Below are positions 1 to 11,270 of a stretch of 64,000 nt of DNA, in pieces. This DNA comes from Legionella sheltonii (GTDB taxonomy: Bacteria > Pseudomonadota > Gammaproteobacteria > Legionellales > Legionellaceae): the NCBI RefSeq assembly GCF_026191355.1, contig NZ_JAPHOQ010000001.1, positions 315,001 through 379,000 on the forward strand, in the 5' to 3' direction. Under the pieces are notes generated by a model. That model was given only the letters and a program-made list of their open reading frames with translations. It did no database searches and had not been told where the DNA came from. The first letter of the stretch is position 1. Each line of letters opens with the position of its first letter. A program made the position numbers and the translations under genes.

Positions 1-1552
<1,552 letters not shown>

Positions 1553-1642
1553 ATAATCTGAATTACTTCAGATTAACTGAATCAAATACAAGAAAAGCCG
1601 GTTGGGCTAACGCCCAATCAGCAAAAAAATGTGTACTCTTTA

Positions 1643-1670
1643 TTTACCTAACGCATGATTCGGGTATAAT
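1643..1670 (+). promoter_or_regulatory. Candidate internal promoter before 5S rRNA and tRNAs
   Basis: A perfect TATAAT (1665-1670) lies 16 nt after TTTACC (1643-1648; 4 of 6 matches to the -35 consensus) in the 23S-5S spacer. It could give extra transcription of 5S, the tRNA cluster and tuf, independent of the main rrn promoters. This rests on the motif only. Confidence 0.4.
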
Positions 1671-1698
1671 GCGCCCATTAATCATGTTAAACCAGTTT

Positions 1699-1814
1699 TC
1701 CTGGCGACCATAGCGGTTTGGAACCACCTGATTCCATCTCGAACTCAGAAGTGAAACGAACCCGCGCCAATGATAGTGTGAGGCTTCCTCATGTGAAAGT
1801 AGGTCATCGCCAGG
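1699..1814 (+). rRNA. rrf: 5S ribosomal RNA
   Basis: The ends CCTGGCGACCATAGCG and GGTCATCGCCAGGG pair as the 5S terminal helix, and the conserved core CCATCTCGAACTCAGAAGTG lies between them. The length of about 116 nt is usual. It follows 23S by about 146 nt, as in a standard rrn operon. Exact ends may differ by 1-3 nt. Confidence 0.95.
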
Positions 1815-1824
1815 GTTTTATTTA

Positions 1825-1852
1825 AGTGATCTTTAGAAAGCTAAATTTCACT
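1825..1852 (+). other. Hairpin between 5S rRNA and tRNA-Thr
   Basis: AGTGA/TCACT and TTTAG/CTAAA form a stem with a small internal loop and an AAAG apical loop. No T-run follows, so a processing site in the rRNA-tRNA precursor is more likely than a terminator. The role is inferred. Confidence 0.35.
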
Positions 1853-1885
1853 AGAAGCCCAGTTAAAATGGGAAAAAGCGAATAT

Positions 1886-1961
<76 letters not shown>

Positions 1962-2030
1962 TCTTATTAGGTTGGCCGTTAACAAAATGTTGACATTCTA
2001 TTCATCTTAAAAGACAATAACGTTCTTTTT

Positions 2031-2115
<85 letters not shown>

Positions 2116-2135
2116 GTTAAAAAGAAAGGATAAAA

Positions 2136-2209
2136 GCGGGTGTAGTTCAATGGTAGAACTTCAGCCTTCCAAGCTGATAGCGTGGGTTCGATTCCCATCA
2201 CCCGCTCCA
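2136..2209 (+). tRNA. tRNA-Gly (anticodon TCC)
   Basis: A 74-nt cloverleaf with acceptor GCGGGTG/CACCCGC, discriminator T, encoded CCA and anticodon loop CTTCCAA. Third tRNA of the cluster. Confidence 0.97.
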
Positions 2210-2264
2210 AATTATATAAATTAGAAATATTTGCTTGTTCGTATGAATCAGCAAGCTAATATAA

Positions 2265-2340
<76 letters not shown>

Positions 2341-2371
2341 TAATGTCAATTAGCAATGGGGAGACTTTCCA

Positions 2372-3562
2372 ATGGCGAAGGAAAAATTTGAGCGTAAGAA
2401 GCCACACGTTAACGTGGGCACAATTGGTCACGTAGACCACGGTAAGACGACATTGACGGCGGCGATTACCACAATTATGGCTAAGAAGTATGGCGGTACA
2501 GCAAAAGCATATGACCAAATTGATGCTGCCCCAGAAGAACGTGAACGCGGGATTACTATTTCTACAGCACACGTAGAATATGAATCAGCAAACCGCCACT
2601 ATGCACACGTGGATTGCCCAGGACATGCTGACTACGTTAAGAATATGATTACTGGAGCGGCGCAAATGGACGGAGCGATACTGGTAGTATCAGCTGCAGA
2701 TGGTCCTATGCCACAAACCAGAGAGCACATTCTGTTATCGCGCCAAGTAGGTGTACCTTATATTGTTGTGTTCATGAACAAAGCAGATATGGTTGATGAT
2801 CCTGAGTTATTAGAATTGGTTGAGATGGAAGTGCGTGATTTGTTAAGCAGTTACGATTTCCCTGGCGATGAGATTCCAATTGTTGTTGGTTCTGCATTGA
2901 AAGCATTGGAAGGTGATACAAGCGAGATTGGTGTTCCTGCAATTGAGAAATTGGTAGAGACCATGGACTCGTATATCCCAGAACCAGTACGTAACATTGA
3001 TAAAGCATTCTTGTTGCCGATTGAAGACGTATTCTCTATTTCTGGACGAGGAACTGTAGTTACAGGTCGTGTAGAAAGTGGAATAGTGAAAGTGGGTGAA
3101 GAGATTGAGATTGTTGGAATTCGTGACACTCAAAAAACCACTTGTACTGGCGTAGAAATGTTCCGTAAGTTGTTGGACGAAGGACGCGCTGGAGATAACG
3201 TTGGCGTATTGTTACGCGGCACGAAACGTGATGAAGTTGAACGTGGCCAAGTATTAGCTAAGCCAGGTACAATTAAGCCACATACAAAGTTTGAAGCGGA
3301 AGTATACGTATTATCAAAAGAAGAAGGCGGACGTCATACTCCATTCTTTAATGGATACAGACCCCAGTTTTATTTCAGAACAACAGACGTAACAGGAACC
3401 TGTGATCTGCCCTCTGGAGTAGAAATGGTAATGCCTGGTGATAACGTACAATTAACCATTCATCTGCATGCTCCTATTGCGATGGACGAAGGTTTACGTT
3501 TCGCAATTCGGGAAGGTGGCCGTACAGTTGGCGCCGGTGTTGTTGCGAAAATTATCGAGTAG
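2372..3562 (+). CDS. tuf: Elongation factor Tu (first copy)
   Basis: Translational GTPase of 396 residues that brings aminoacyl-tRNA to the ribosome. The P-loop GHVDHGKT is at residues 19-26, with DCPGH and NKAD further on, then the two beta-barrel domains. The start ATG follows GGGGAG. A second copy at 18682-19872 encodes the same protein. The two genes differ only in about the first 123 nt and the last few codons and are identical between (about 2495-3543 here), which points to gene conversion. The location after the four tRNA genes corresponds to E. coli tufB. Confidence 0.98.
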   Translation: MAKEKFERKKPHVNVGTIGHVDHGKTTLTAAITTIMAKKYGGTAKAYDQIDAAPEERERGITISTAHVEYESANRHYAHVDCPGHADYVKNMITGAAQMDGAILVVSAADGPMPQTREHILLSRQVGVPYIVVFMNKADMVDDPELLELVEMEVRDLLSSYDFPGDEIPIVVGSALKALEGDTSEIGVPAIEKLVETMDSYIPEPVRNIDKAFLLPIEDVFSISGRGTVVTGRVESGIVKVGEEIEIVGIRDTQKTTCTGVEMFRKLLDEGRAGDNVGVLLRGTKRDEVERGQVLAKPGTIKPHTKFEAEVYVLSKEEGGRHTPFFNGYRPQFYFRTTDVTGTCDLPSGVEMVMPGDNVQLTIHLHAPIAMDEGLRFAIREGGRTVGAGVVAKIIE

Positions 3563-3577
3563 TAAAGTTAAATTTTG

Positions 3578-3606
3578 TTGGCATGGATATCAATTATTCA
3601 TGCCAA
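3578..3606 (+). terminator. Inverted repeat between tuf and tRNA-Trp
   Basis: TTGGCATG (3578-3585) and CATGCCAA (3599-3606) form a perfect 8-bp stem with a 13-nt loop, followed by TTAATTTA rather than a clean T-run. It may be a weak terminator or a processing site ahead of tRNA-Trp. Confidence 0.35.
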
Positions 3607-3613
3607 TTAATTT

Positions 3614-3689
3614 AGGCCAGTAGCTCAATTGGCAGAGTGGCGGTCTCCAAAACCGCAGGTTGGGGGTTCGATTCCCTCCTGGCCTGCCA
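3614..3689 (+). tRNA. tRNA-Trp (anticodon CCA)
   Basis: A 76-nt cloverleaf with acceptor AGGCCAG/CTGGCCT, discriminator G, encoded CCA and anticodon loop CTCCAAA. It sits between tuf and secE; in E. coli the tRNA-Trp gene lies elsewhere, in an rrn operon. Confidence 0.97.
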
Positions 3690-3703
3690 ACTTACAAGTG
3701 AAT

Positions 3704-4075
3704 ATGAAAAGTTCGAACGAAAATCAAAGTAATACTAAAGATTTATTATCATGGATGTCTGTAGTTCTTATTACTGCAGCAGCATTTTTCTGCACCTATT
3801 ACTATACTTTTTCAGGTCCCATCCAGTCGATAGTATGGCTTGTATGGTTGTTGTTGTCTTTATTCTTTGCCTACATGACATCTGCGGGCAAACAAGTATT
3901 TAAATTTGCTCAAGAATCAAAAGTTGAATTGTTAAAAGTTGTTTGGCCTACTCGCCAAGAGACGATACAAACAACAACCATCGTCATCGTTATGGTTGCA
4001 GTAACCGGATTCATACTCTGGGGAGTTGATTCAGTAATGATGTGGGCAATTGCTAAAATAACGCATTTAGGGTGA
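3704..4075 (+). CDS. secE: Preprotein translocase subunit SecE
   Basis: A 123-residue SecE, the small essential subunit that clamps SecY in the SecYEG channel. It has two hydrophobic helices in the N-terminal half, an amphipathic stretch with the family motif [14 protein letters not shown], and a third membrane helix at the end, as in the three-helix gammaproteobacterial form. The frame stays open upstream through tRNA-Trp, so the first real start is ATG 3704, just after the tRNA. Its TGA overlaps the nusG start, which suggests translational coupling. Confidence 0.93.
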   Translation: MKSSNENQSNTKDLLSWMSVVLITAAAFFCTYYYTFSGPIQSIVWLVWLLLSLFFAYMTSAGKQVFKFAQESKVELLKVVWPTRQETIQTTTIVIVMVAVTGFILWGVDSVMMWAIAKITHLG

Positions 4076-4626
4076 ATTCGGTGGAAGAACACAAATCGAA
4101 ACAATGGTACGTAGTACATGCCTATTCAGGTTATGAAAATTTCGTTATGCGTGAAATAAAATCTCGTGCACAGCACCACAATTTAGAAGATAAAATTGGT
4201 GAAGTTGTCGTCCCATCAGAAGAAGTGGTTGAAATGCGTTCGGGTCAAAAGCGCAAAAGCACACGTAAATTTTTCCCTGGCTATGTTTTAGTAAACATGG
4301 TTATGGATGATCAAACATGGCATATGATAAGAGCGATACCTCGGGTTCTGGGTTTTATTGGTGGAACCAGCCAGACTCCAACGCCTATTACAGATAAAGA
4401 AGCTCGTGCGATTATGCAACGTGTTGAAGATGGTGTTACAAAACCAAGACCAAAAATTCTATTTGAACCTGGTGAAGTCGTTCGCGTCAAAGAGGGACCA
4501 TTTGTTGACTTTAATGGCGTAGTTGAAGAGGTCAATTATGAGAAAAATAGATTAAGAGTAGCAGTGTTGATTTTTGGACGCTCTACTCCAGTAGAACTTG
4601 AATTTAGTCAAGTAGAGAAAACTTAG
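4072..4626 (+). CDS. nusG: Transcription termination/antitermination factor NusG
   Basis: NusG binds RNA polymerase, suppresses pausing and links it to Rho or to ribosomal S10. The NGN domain starts with [13 protein letters not shown], and the KOW motif is seen at [18 protein letters not shown] near the C-terminus. Length is 184 residues, as usual. The GTG start at 4072 overlaps the secE stop (GTGA). A second in-frame GTG at 4081 is possible and would shorten the protein by 3 residues. Confidence 0.95.
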   Translation: MNSVEEHKSKQWYVVHAYSGYENFVMREIKSRAQHHNLEDKIGEVVVPSEEVVEMRSGQKRKSTRKFFPGYVLVNMVMDDQTWHMIRAIPRVLGFIGGTSQTPTPITDKEARAIMQRVEDGVTKPRPKILFEPGEVVRVKEGPFVDFNGVVEEVNYEKNRLRVAVLIFGRSTPVELEFSQVEKT

Positions 4627-4637
4627 TTCGCTAAGGT

Positions 4638-4687
4638 GCCCTGATAGGTCTCTTTAAATTTAATGAGACTTATCAGGGCTATTTTGT
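4638..4687 (+). terminator. Strong hairpin between nusG and rplK
   Basis: GCCCTGATA at 4638-4646, continued by GTCTC, pairs with GAGAC and TATCAGGGC (ending 4679). That is about 15 bp with a 12-nt AT-rich loop, followed by TATTTTGT. It is a partial intrinsic terminator separating secE-nusG from rplKAJL. I see no convincing promoter in the rest of the gap to rplK. Confidence 0.7.
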
Positions 4688-4765
4688 GTAAAAGGGGAGC
4701 TGAAGTTAATAAAGAGAATTCAACTTTTCTTTAAACAATCAGCGTATGACCCATAAGGAGTAAAC

Positions 4766-5200
4766 ATGGCAAAAAAAGTAGAAGCATATATTAAGTTGCA
4801 AATTCCAGCTGGTAAAGCAAACCCAAGTCCACCAGTAGGCCCAGCTTTAGGTCAACGTGGTGTTAACATTATGGAATTTTGTAAAGCATTTAACGCCGCC
4901 ACACAGCAAATGGAGCAAGGATTACCTACTCCAGTTGTAATTACTGTATACAGTGATCGTAGCTTTACCTTTATTACTAAAACTCCACCAGCTTCAGTCC
5001 TTCTGAAGAAAGCTGCTGGTATTCAAAGTGGAAGTGGTACACCTAATACTAAAAAGGTGGCAAAACTTAACGTCAAGCAACTTGAAGAAATTGCGAAGAT
5101 TAAGGAACCCGATTTAACTGCAGCAAGCTTAGCAGCAGCAGTAAGAAGTATCGCTGGTACTGCGCGCAGTATGGGTATTGACGTTGAAGGTTTAGAATAA
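4766..5200 (+). CDS. rplK: 50S ribosomal protein L11
   Basis: L11 (144 residues) forms the GTPase-associated centre with 23S rRNA helices 43-44 and is needed for RelA activation. The N-terminal domain has the proline-rich segment [13 protein letters not shown]; the C-terminal rRNA-binding domain ends with [13 protein letters not shown]. The start ATG follows AAGGAG. rplA begins 10 nt downstream, the standard L11 operon. Confidence 0.98.
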   Translation: MAKKVEAYIKLQIPAGKANPSPPVGPALGQRGVNIMEFCKAFNAATQQMEQGLPTPVVITVYSDRSFTFITKTPPASVLLKKAAGIQSGSGTPNTKKVAKLNVKQLEEIAKIKEPDLTAASLAAAVRSIAGTARSMGIDVEGLE

Positions 5201-5210
5201 GGGGGTTGCC

Positions 5211-5906
5211 ATGGCTAGAGTATCTAAGAAACAAAAGAAGATTTTAGAGACGATTAAACAAAATCATTTATATAGTGCTAGTGAAGCAATTAACCTTTTA
5301 AAACAATTTGCTTCAACTAAATTTCGTGAAAGTTTAGATATTAGCGTTAATCTCGGTGTTGATCCTCGTAAATCTGATCAAGTAGTTCGTTCTTCAACTA
5401 ACTTACCTAAAGGTACTGGAAAGGTTGTACGTGTCGCTGTATTTGCCCAAGGTGAAAATGCTACTAAAGCTAAAGACGCTGGTGCTGATATTGTTGGATT
5501 TGAAGATTTGGCTGATAAAATTAAAGGCGGCGCGATGGACTTTGATGTGGTTATTGCCACGCCAGATGCAATGCGTATCGTTGGTCAATTAGGTCAAGTT
5601 TTAGGTCCAAGAGGCTTAATGCCAAACCCCAAAGTGGGTACCGTTACTACCAACGTTGAAGCTGCTGTTAAAGATGCAAAATCAGGTCAAGTACGTTACA
5701 GAACTGATAAGAATGGTATTATTCACTGTACAGTAGGGAAAGTAGATTTTACTGCTGAAGACATTATTGAAAATATTGTTGCTTTAATTAACGACCTAAA
5801 AAAGGCGAAGCCGACTTCGTCAAAGGGTCAATATTTAAAGAAAATATCATTATCTACAACAATGGGACCTGGTATAGCTATTGATATTTCATCAATACCT
5901 GTGTAA
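5211..5906 (+). CDS. rplA: 50S ribosomal protein L1
   Basis: L1 (231 residues) builds the mobile L1 stalk at the E site. The signature [15 protein letters not shown] is present in the middle of the protein. In E. coli L1 represses its own operon by binding the rplK leader mRNA; I cannot show that structure here. The start ATG follows GGGGG close to the rplK stop. Confidence 0.98.
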   Translation: MARVSKKQKKILETIKQNHLYSASEAINLLKQFASTKFRESLDISVNLGVDPRKSDQVVRSSTNLPKGTGKVVRVAVFAQGENATKAKDAGADIVGFEDLADKIKGGAMDFDVVIATPDAMRIVGQLGQVLGPRGLMPNPKVGTVTTNVEAAVKDAKSGQVRYRTDKNGIIHCTVGKVDFTAEDIIENIVALINDLKKAKPTSSKGQYLKKISLSTTMGPGIAIDISSIPV

Positions 5907-5931
5907 TATAACCACCCATTTTTTAGGAATT

Positions 5932-6003
5932 CACGGCATAGATTTGGTTCCATGCCGTCGAAGACCGCAGGTGCTAACGCTTAATTTCCTGCGCAGACGG
6001 TGA
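5932..6003 (+). promoter_or_regulatory. L10-type ribosomal protein leader (autoregulatory RNA)
   Basis: The 178-nt gap before rplJ holds ACGGCAT/ATGCCGT and GACCGCAGG/CCTGCGCAGACGGTG paired elements. This is the arrangement of the L10 leader, where the L10(L12)4 complex binds its own mRNA and represses translation of rplJ-rplL. The assignment comes from the arrangement and position; an Rfam covariance search for the L10 leader would settle it. Confidence 0.7.
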
Positions 6004-6084
6004 ACCGGCTCCGATTTAATATAAAGAGACGGCCACCATAACTGGCAAATCCTTGCGATTTGTATACATTAGGAGGTCAGTAAC

Positions 6085-6609
6085 GTGACATTAAATTTAG
6101 CTGAAAAAAAAGCTGTTGTTGAAGAAGTGACTGCGGTCGCCTCAAAGGCTATTTCGGCAGTTGTTGCTGATTATCGTGGTTTAACCGTTAATCAAATGAC
6201 GCATTTACGTAGTGAAGCACGCAAATCAGGTGTTTATCTTCGAGTTGTAAGAAATACTTTAACACGAAGAGCTTTTAAAGACACTGAGTTTGAATGCTTG
6301 AATGACTTGCTTGTTGGCCCGTTGTTCATTGCATTATCACTGGAAGCACCTAGTGACGCTGCAAGACTGCTTAAAGAATTCACTAAGACATTTGAAAAAC
6401 TTGAGATCAAAGCATTATCCGTTGGCGGAAAAGTATATAAGGCAGATCAAATTGATGCTGTTGCTAGCTTACCGACTCGTGATGAAGCGATTGCCAAGTT
6501 GATGTATGTGATGAAAGCGCCAGTTGAGAAATTTGTCAGAACTCTTGCTGAGCCACATGCTAAATTAGTAAGAACCTTAGCAGCAGTAAAAGATAAAAAA
6601 GCAGGTTAA
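6085..6609 (+). CDS. rplJ: 50S ribosomal protein L10
   Basis: L10 (174 residues) anchors the L7/L12 dimers to the ribosome stalk base. The N-terminal rRNA-binding part includes [17 protein letters not shown]; the C-terminal helix that holds L12 dimers is at the end. The start is GTG, 8 nt after a perfect AGGAGG (6071-6076), and lies behind the L10 leader. A tightly controlled, non-ATG start fits autoregulation. Confidence 0.97.
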   Translation: MTLNLAEKKAVVEEVTAVASKAISAVVADYRGLTVNQMTHLRSEARKSGVYLRVVRNTLTRRAFKDTEFECLNDLLVGPLFIALSLEAPSDAARLLKEFTKTFEKLEIKALSVGGKVYKADQIDAVASLPTRDEAIAKLMYVMKAPVEKFVRTLAEPHAKLVRTLAAVKDKKAG

Positions 6610-6650
6610 ATCATTTAATCATTAAATTAATTTTAAATCAGGAGCTAGTA

Positions 6651-7028
6651 ATGGCTGTGTCAAAAAATGATATTTTAGAAACCATAGCAAATATGTCTGT
6701 TATGGAAGTTGTTGAATTAATCGAAGCTATGGAAGAGAAGTTTAACGTTTCTGCTGCCGCTGCTGCTGTTGCTGTTGCTGCTCCAGCTGCAGGTGCTGCT
6801 GCCGCTGCTGAAGAGCAAACTGAGTTTACAGTTGTTATGACCAGCTTTGGTGCTAATAAAGTAAACGTTATTAAAGCAGTTCGTGGTATTACTGGTCTTG
6901 GCTTGAAAGAAGCTAAAGATTTAGTAGAAGGTGCTCCTTCAACTATTAAAGAAGGTGTATCTAAAGATGAAGCTGCTAACATCAAGAAAGAACTTGAAGA
7001 AGCTGGTGCTTCAGTAGAAGTTAAATAA
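6651..7028 (+). CDS. rplL: 50S ribosomal protein L7/L12
   Basis: L7/L12 (125 residues) is the multi-copy stalk protein that recruits translational GTPases. The N-terminal dimerisation domain (1-33) is followed by an Ala-rich flexible hinge (about 35-53) and the C-terminal factor-binding domain with [20 protein letters not shown]. The start follows CAGGAG. Confidence 0.98.
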   Translation: MAVSKNDILETIANMSVMEVVELIEAMEEKFNVSAAAAAVAVAAPAAGAAAAAEEQTEFTVVMTSFGANKVNVIKAVRGITGLGLKEAKDLVEGAPSTIKEGVSKDEAANIKKELEEAGASVEVK

Positions 7029-7051
7029 TAAAGTTATATCAGTGAGATAGG

Positions 7052-7079
7052 ACCCAGCCATGGTTTCATGGCTGGGTTT
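7052..7079 (+). terminator. Attenuator or processing hairpin between rplL and rpoB
   Basis: ACCCAGCCATG (7052-7062) and CATGGCTGGGT (7067-7077) form a perfect 11-bp stem with a GTTT loop. Only TTTACG follows, so termination should be partial. This is where E. coli has its rplL-rpoB attenuator and RNase III site, and a similar balancing of ribosomal protein against polymerase output is likely. Confidence 0.7.
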
Positions 7080-7118
7080 ACGTGTTTGAAGTCATCAATA
7101 ATTTACAGAGGAAACACC

Positions 7119-10100
7119 ATGGCCGTTGCAGAAGCTAAACCTCAATATTCGCATGCTGAGAAAAAACGATTTCGCAAAAGCTTTGGTACGCAGGCCGATA
7201 AAATGGCAATACCAAATCTGCTTGAAATTCAATTAAAATCATATAGAGATTTTCTTCAGGCTGATAGCAAGTCAAACGAACACTTTAATACAGGATTGCA
7301 TGCTGCATTTTCTTCTGTATTCCCCATTGAAAGCTTTTCTGGCAATGCACGATTAGAATATGTTGGTTACAAATTGGGTGAACCAGCATTCGATGTTCGT
7401 GAATGCAAACTAAGAGGCTTAACTTATTCTGCGCCGCTCAGAGTTAAAATCAGACTTGTTGTTCTTGATAAAGATGCAAGTGAAGATCCTAAGCCTATCA
7501 AGGATATTAGAGAACAAGATGTTTTTATGGGTGAGATTCCTTTAATGACTGATGTCGGTACATTTGTTGTAAACGGTACCGAGAGAGTCGTTGTCTCTCA
7601 ATTACATCGTTCTCCAGGTGTTATATTTGAACATGATAAAGGCAAAACTCATTCATCTGGAAAGTTATTATATTCTGCACGCATTATACCCTACCGTGGT
7701 TCCTGGTTAGATTTTGAATTCGACCCGAAAGATTGTGTTTATGTTCGAATTGATAGAAGACGTAAACTTCCTGTCAGTATCCTTTTAAGAGCTTTAGGAT
7801 ATGAAACAGAAGATATTCTTAATGAATTTTTCGAAATGACAAGTTGTCATCTGAAAAATGGTGAATATCATATTGACCTGATTCCTCAAAGATTACGAGG
7901 TGAAATTGCTTCATTTGATATCCATGTTCCTGGAACTGGAGAACTTATTGTAGAACAAGGCAGAAGAATTACCGCTCGCCATATCAAGCAAATGGAAAAA
8001 GCTCAGATGAAAGATCTGATTGTTCCACGTGACTATTTGATAGGAAAGACCTTAGCTAAAAATATAATCGATACTTCTACCGGAGAGTTTATTGCTCAGG
8101 CAAATGATGAAGTAACTGATGAGCTTCTTGATGTCATGGCTTCTAATGGAATCCATGAATTTGACATGATTTATACAAATGACTTGGATCATGGTTCATA
8201 TATATCCGACACATTAAAAATCGATCCGACTTCAAGTCAGTTGGAGGCTTTAGTTGAAATTTATCGCATGATGCGTCCTGGCGAACCACCAACTAAAGAG
8301 GCTGCTGAAGCTTTGTTTAAAAACTTATTTTTTGTTGATGAACGTTATGATTTATCCGCCGTTGGTAGAATGAAGTTTAACCGACGTGTTGGAAGAAAAA
8401 ATGATGATGGTCCAGGTACTTTGACTAAAGAAGATATCATGGCTGTGATCAAGACATTGATAGACATTAGAAATGGTATTGGTATGGTTGATGATATTGA
8501 CCACCTTGGTAACCGAAGGGTTCGAAGTGTCGGTGAAATGACTGAAAACCAATTCAGAGTTGGACTTGTACGCGTTGAACGAGCTGTTAAGGAGCGTTTG
8601 AGTCTAGTTGAATCAGAAAATCTAATGCCACAAGACTTAATTAATGCAAAACCTGTTTCAGCTGCTATTAAAGAGTTCTTTGGTTCAAGCCAATTATCAC
8701 AATTTATGGATCAGGTTAACCCCTTATCTGGTGTTACCCATAAGCGAAGAGTTTCAGCATTAGGCCCAGGTGGTTTAACACGTGAGCGTGCTGGCTTTGA
8801 GGTACGTGACGTACATACCACACACTATGGTCGAGTATGTCCTATTGAAACGCCTGAAGGTCCAAACATTGGTTTGATCAATTCACTGTCTGTTTATGCC
8901 CGAACCAATGATTATGGATTTATTGAAACTCCATGTCGTAAGGTGATTAATGGTCGTGTGACTGATGAGATTGAATATCTATCAGCTATCGAAGAAGTTG
9001 ATCAGTATATCGCACAATCAAGTGTAGCTCTTGATAAAGATGGAAACATCCTTGCCGATTTAGTTCCATGTAGACATCAAAACGAGTTCTCGTTAACTAC
9101 ACCTGATAATATTAACTACATGGATATTTCTCCAAAGCAAATCGTTTCTGTAGCTGCTTCCCTAATTCCATTCTTAGAGCATGATGATGCGAACCGTGCC
9201 TTGATGGGATCAAACATGCAACGACAAGCAGTACCCACCTTGCGTTCTGAAAAACCTCTAGTAGGTACAGGAATGGAACGTATTGTTGCTTCAGATTCAG
9301 GTGTATCTGTAGTGGCAAAACGCGGTGGAGTCATTGATCTTGTTGACGCATCACGTATTGTGGTTCGCGTGAATGATGATGAGACGACAGCTGGTGAAAC
9401 TGGGGTTGATATTTACAATCTCACCAAGTACTTCCGTTCAAACCAGGATACATGTATTAACCAACGTCCAATCGTTAATACGGGTGATATCATACAAAGA
9501 GGAGACATCTTAGCTGATGGTCCTTGTACTGATATGGGTGAACTTGCATTAGGCCAGAATTTACTGGTCGCTTTTATGCCTTGGAATGGTTATAACTTTG
9601 AGGACTCTATCCTCATATCTGAGCGCATTGTGCAAGATGACCGCTTCACCACGATCCATATCGAAGAATTAACATGTATTGCTCGTGATACTAAATTGGG
9701 AACCGAAGAAATCACCGCAGATATACCCAATGTCGGTGAGTCAGCTCTTTCAAATCTTGATGAGTCTGGAGTGGTATTTATTGGTGCGGAAGTTAAAGCC
9801 GGTGATATTTTAGTCGGAAAAGTTACACCTAAAGGTGAAACCCAACTGACTCCTGAAGAGAAATTGTTGCGCGCAATTTTCGGGGAAAAAGCTTCTGATG
9901 TTAAAGACTCTTCACTTCGCGTTCCATCAGGAATGAACGGTACTGTGATTGATGTACAAGTATTTACGCGTGATGGTTTAGAGAAAGATGCTCGAGCAAA
10001 GAGCATTGAAGAAGAGCATCTGGCACGAGTCCGTAAAGACCTCGTTGATGAGCGACGTATCCGTGAAGAAGATATCTATCATCGTGTAGCTAACATTATC

Positions 10101-11225
10101 CTTGATAAAGTAGCAACAGGCGGTCCAGGAAATCTCAAGCCAGGTTCCAAAATAAATCAGGACTACTTGGATAAAATAGGCAGAGACAAATGGTTTGATA
10201 TTCGTCTTGAAAACGATGTGACGAGTCAACAATTAGAACAACTTTCGAAACAATTGGAAATGTTGTCTAAAGAAATGGAAAAACGCTTTAACGACAGTCG
10301 TAAGAAAATAATCCAGGGTGACGATTTAGCTCCTGGTGTTTTGAAAATTGTTAAAGTATATCTCGCTGTGAAGAGAAGAATCCAACCAGGTGATAAGATG
10401 GCTGGTCGACATGGAAACAAAGGGGTTATCTCTATTGTAGTCCCTGTTGAAGATATGCCTCATATGGAAGATGGTACAGCAGTAGATATCGTTCTAAATC
10501 CATTGGGCGTACCGTCTCGTATGAACATTGGTCAGGTCCTAGAAACACATCTTGGTTTAGCTGCTAAAGGGTTAGGTAATAAAATTGCCCAAATGCTTGA
10601 TTCAAAACAAAATGCCGCCGATATCAGATCCTTCTTAGCTAAAATATACAACCATGACGGTGTCCAAAGAGTGCATTTAGATTCCCTGAATGACGAAGAA
10701 ATGTTCCGATTGGCAGATAATCTGCGTGCAGGTGTACCGATGGCAACACCTGTGTTTGATGGTGCTTCCGAAGAAGAGATAAAAAGTATGCTGCAGCTGG
10801 CGGACTTGTCTTCTGATGGTAAAACCTTTTTGATCGATGGTAGAACCGGAAACAGATTTGATAACCCAGTTACTGTAGGTTACATGTACATGTTGAAACT
10901 AAACCATTTAGTTGATGATAAGATGCATGCTCGTTCGACTGGTTCATACAGCCTGGTAACACAACAGCCGCTAGGTGGTAAAGCACAGTTTGGAGGACAA
11001 CGCTTTGGAGAGATGGAAGTTTGGGCTCTCGAAGCATATGGCGCAGCTTATACATTACAGGAAATGTTGACTGTGAAATCAGATGACGTTGGAGGTAGAA
11101 CAAAGATCTACAAAAATATTGTCGATGGCGATCATCGTATGGACCCAGGAATGCCTGAATCTTTCAACGTACTATTGAAAGAAATCCGTGCCCTGGGAAT
11201 AGATATCGAACTCGAACACGATTAA
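7119..11225 (+). CDS. rpoB: DNA-directed RNA polymerase subunit beta
   Basis: Beta subunit (1368 residues) of the RNA polymerase core. The rifampicin pocket has wild-type residues in [15 protein letters not shown] and [14 protein letters not shown]531, H541 and S546 correspond to E. coli D516, H526 and S531. The C-terminal part contains [12 protein letters not shown] and [20 protein letters not shown]. The frame stays open upstream to 7068, but that part runs through the attenuator hairpin; ATG 7119 has CAGAGGAAA ahead and the correct family N-terminus. Confidence 0.98.
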   Translation: MAVAEAKPQYSHAEKKRFRKSFGTQADKMAIPNLLEIQLKSYRDFLQADSKSNEHFNTGLHAAFSSVFPIESFSGNARLEYVGYKLGEPAFDVRECKLRGLTYSAPLRVKIRLVVLDKDASEDPKPIKDIREQDVFMGEIPLMTDVGTFVVNGTERVVVSQLHRSPGVIFEHDKGKTHSSGKLLYSARIIPYRGSWLDFEFDPKDCVYVRIDRRRKLPVSILLRALGYETEDILNEFFEMTSCHLKNGEYHIDLIPQRLRGEIASFDIHVPGTGELIVEQGRRITARHIKQMEKAQMKDLIVPRDYLIGKTLAKNIIDTSTGEFIAQANDEVTDELLDVMASNGIHEFDMIYTNDLDHGSYISDTLKIDPTSSQLEALVEIYRMMRPGEPPTKEAAEALFKNLFFVDERYDLSAVGRMKFNRRVGRKNDDGPGTLTKEDIMAVIKTLIDIRNGIGMVDDIDHLGNRRVRSVGEMTENQFRVGLVRVERAVKERLSLVESENLMPQDLINAKPVSAAIKEFFGSSQLSQFMDQVNPLSGVTHKRRVSALGPGGLTRERAGFEVRDVHTTHYGRVCPIETPEGPNIGLINSLSVYARTNDYGFIETPCRKVINGRVTDEIEYLSAIEEVDQYIAQSSVALDKDGNILADLVPCRHQNEFSLTTPDNINYMDISPKQIVSVAASLIPFLEHDDANRALMGSNMQRQAVPTLRSEKPLVGTGMERIVASDSGVSVVAKRGGVIDLVDASRIVVRVNDDETTAGETGVDIYNLTKYFRSNQDTCINQRPIVNTGDIIQRGDILADGPCTDMGELALGQNLLVAFMPWNGYNFEDSILISERIVQDDRFTTIHIEELTCIARDTKLGTEEITADIPNVGESALSNLDESGVVFIGAEVKAGDILVGKVTPKGETQLTPEEKLLRAIFGEKASDVKDSSLRVPSGMNGTVIDVQVFTRDGLEKDARAKSIEEEHLARVRKDLVDERRIREEDIYHRVANIILDKVATGGPGNLKPGSKINQDYLDKIGRDKWFDIRLENDVTSQQLEQLSKQLEMLSKEMEKRFNDSRKKIIQGDDLAPGVLKIVKVYLAVKRRIQPGDKMAGRHGNKGVISIVVPVEDMPHMEDGTAVDIVLNPLGVPSRMNIGQVLETHLGLAAKGLGNKIAQMLDSKQNAADIRSFLAKIYNHDGVQRVHLDSLNDEEMFRLADNLRAGVPMATPVFDGASEEEIKSMLQLADLSSDGKTFLIDGRTGNRFDNPVTVGYMYMLKLNHLVDDKMHARSTGSYSLVTQQPLGGKAQFGGQRFGEMEVWALEAYGAAYTLQEMLTVKSDDVGGRTKIYKNIVDGDHRMDPGMPESFNVLLKEIRALGIDIELEHD

Positions 11226-11270
11226 TTTTCAGCGTTAAATACTGATTAACAAATTTTTGGAGGCATAGAC

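Noticed and set aside
2772..3133. Minus-strand frames in tuf (also repeated at 19082-19443)
   Set aside because: They are antisense shadows of tuf; their duplication only reflects the duplicated gene.
3629..3703. Upstream extension of secE
   Set aside because: The extra 25 codons translate the tRNA-Trp gene; ATG 3704 gives a normal SecE.
7068..7118. Upstream extension of rpoB
   Set aside because: It translates the attenuator hairpin; ATG 7119 has a good ribosome binding site and the family N-terminus.
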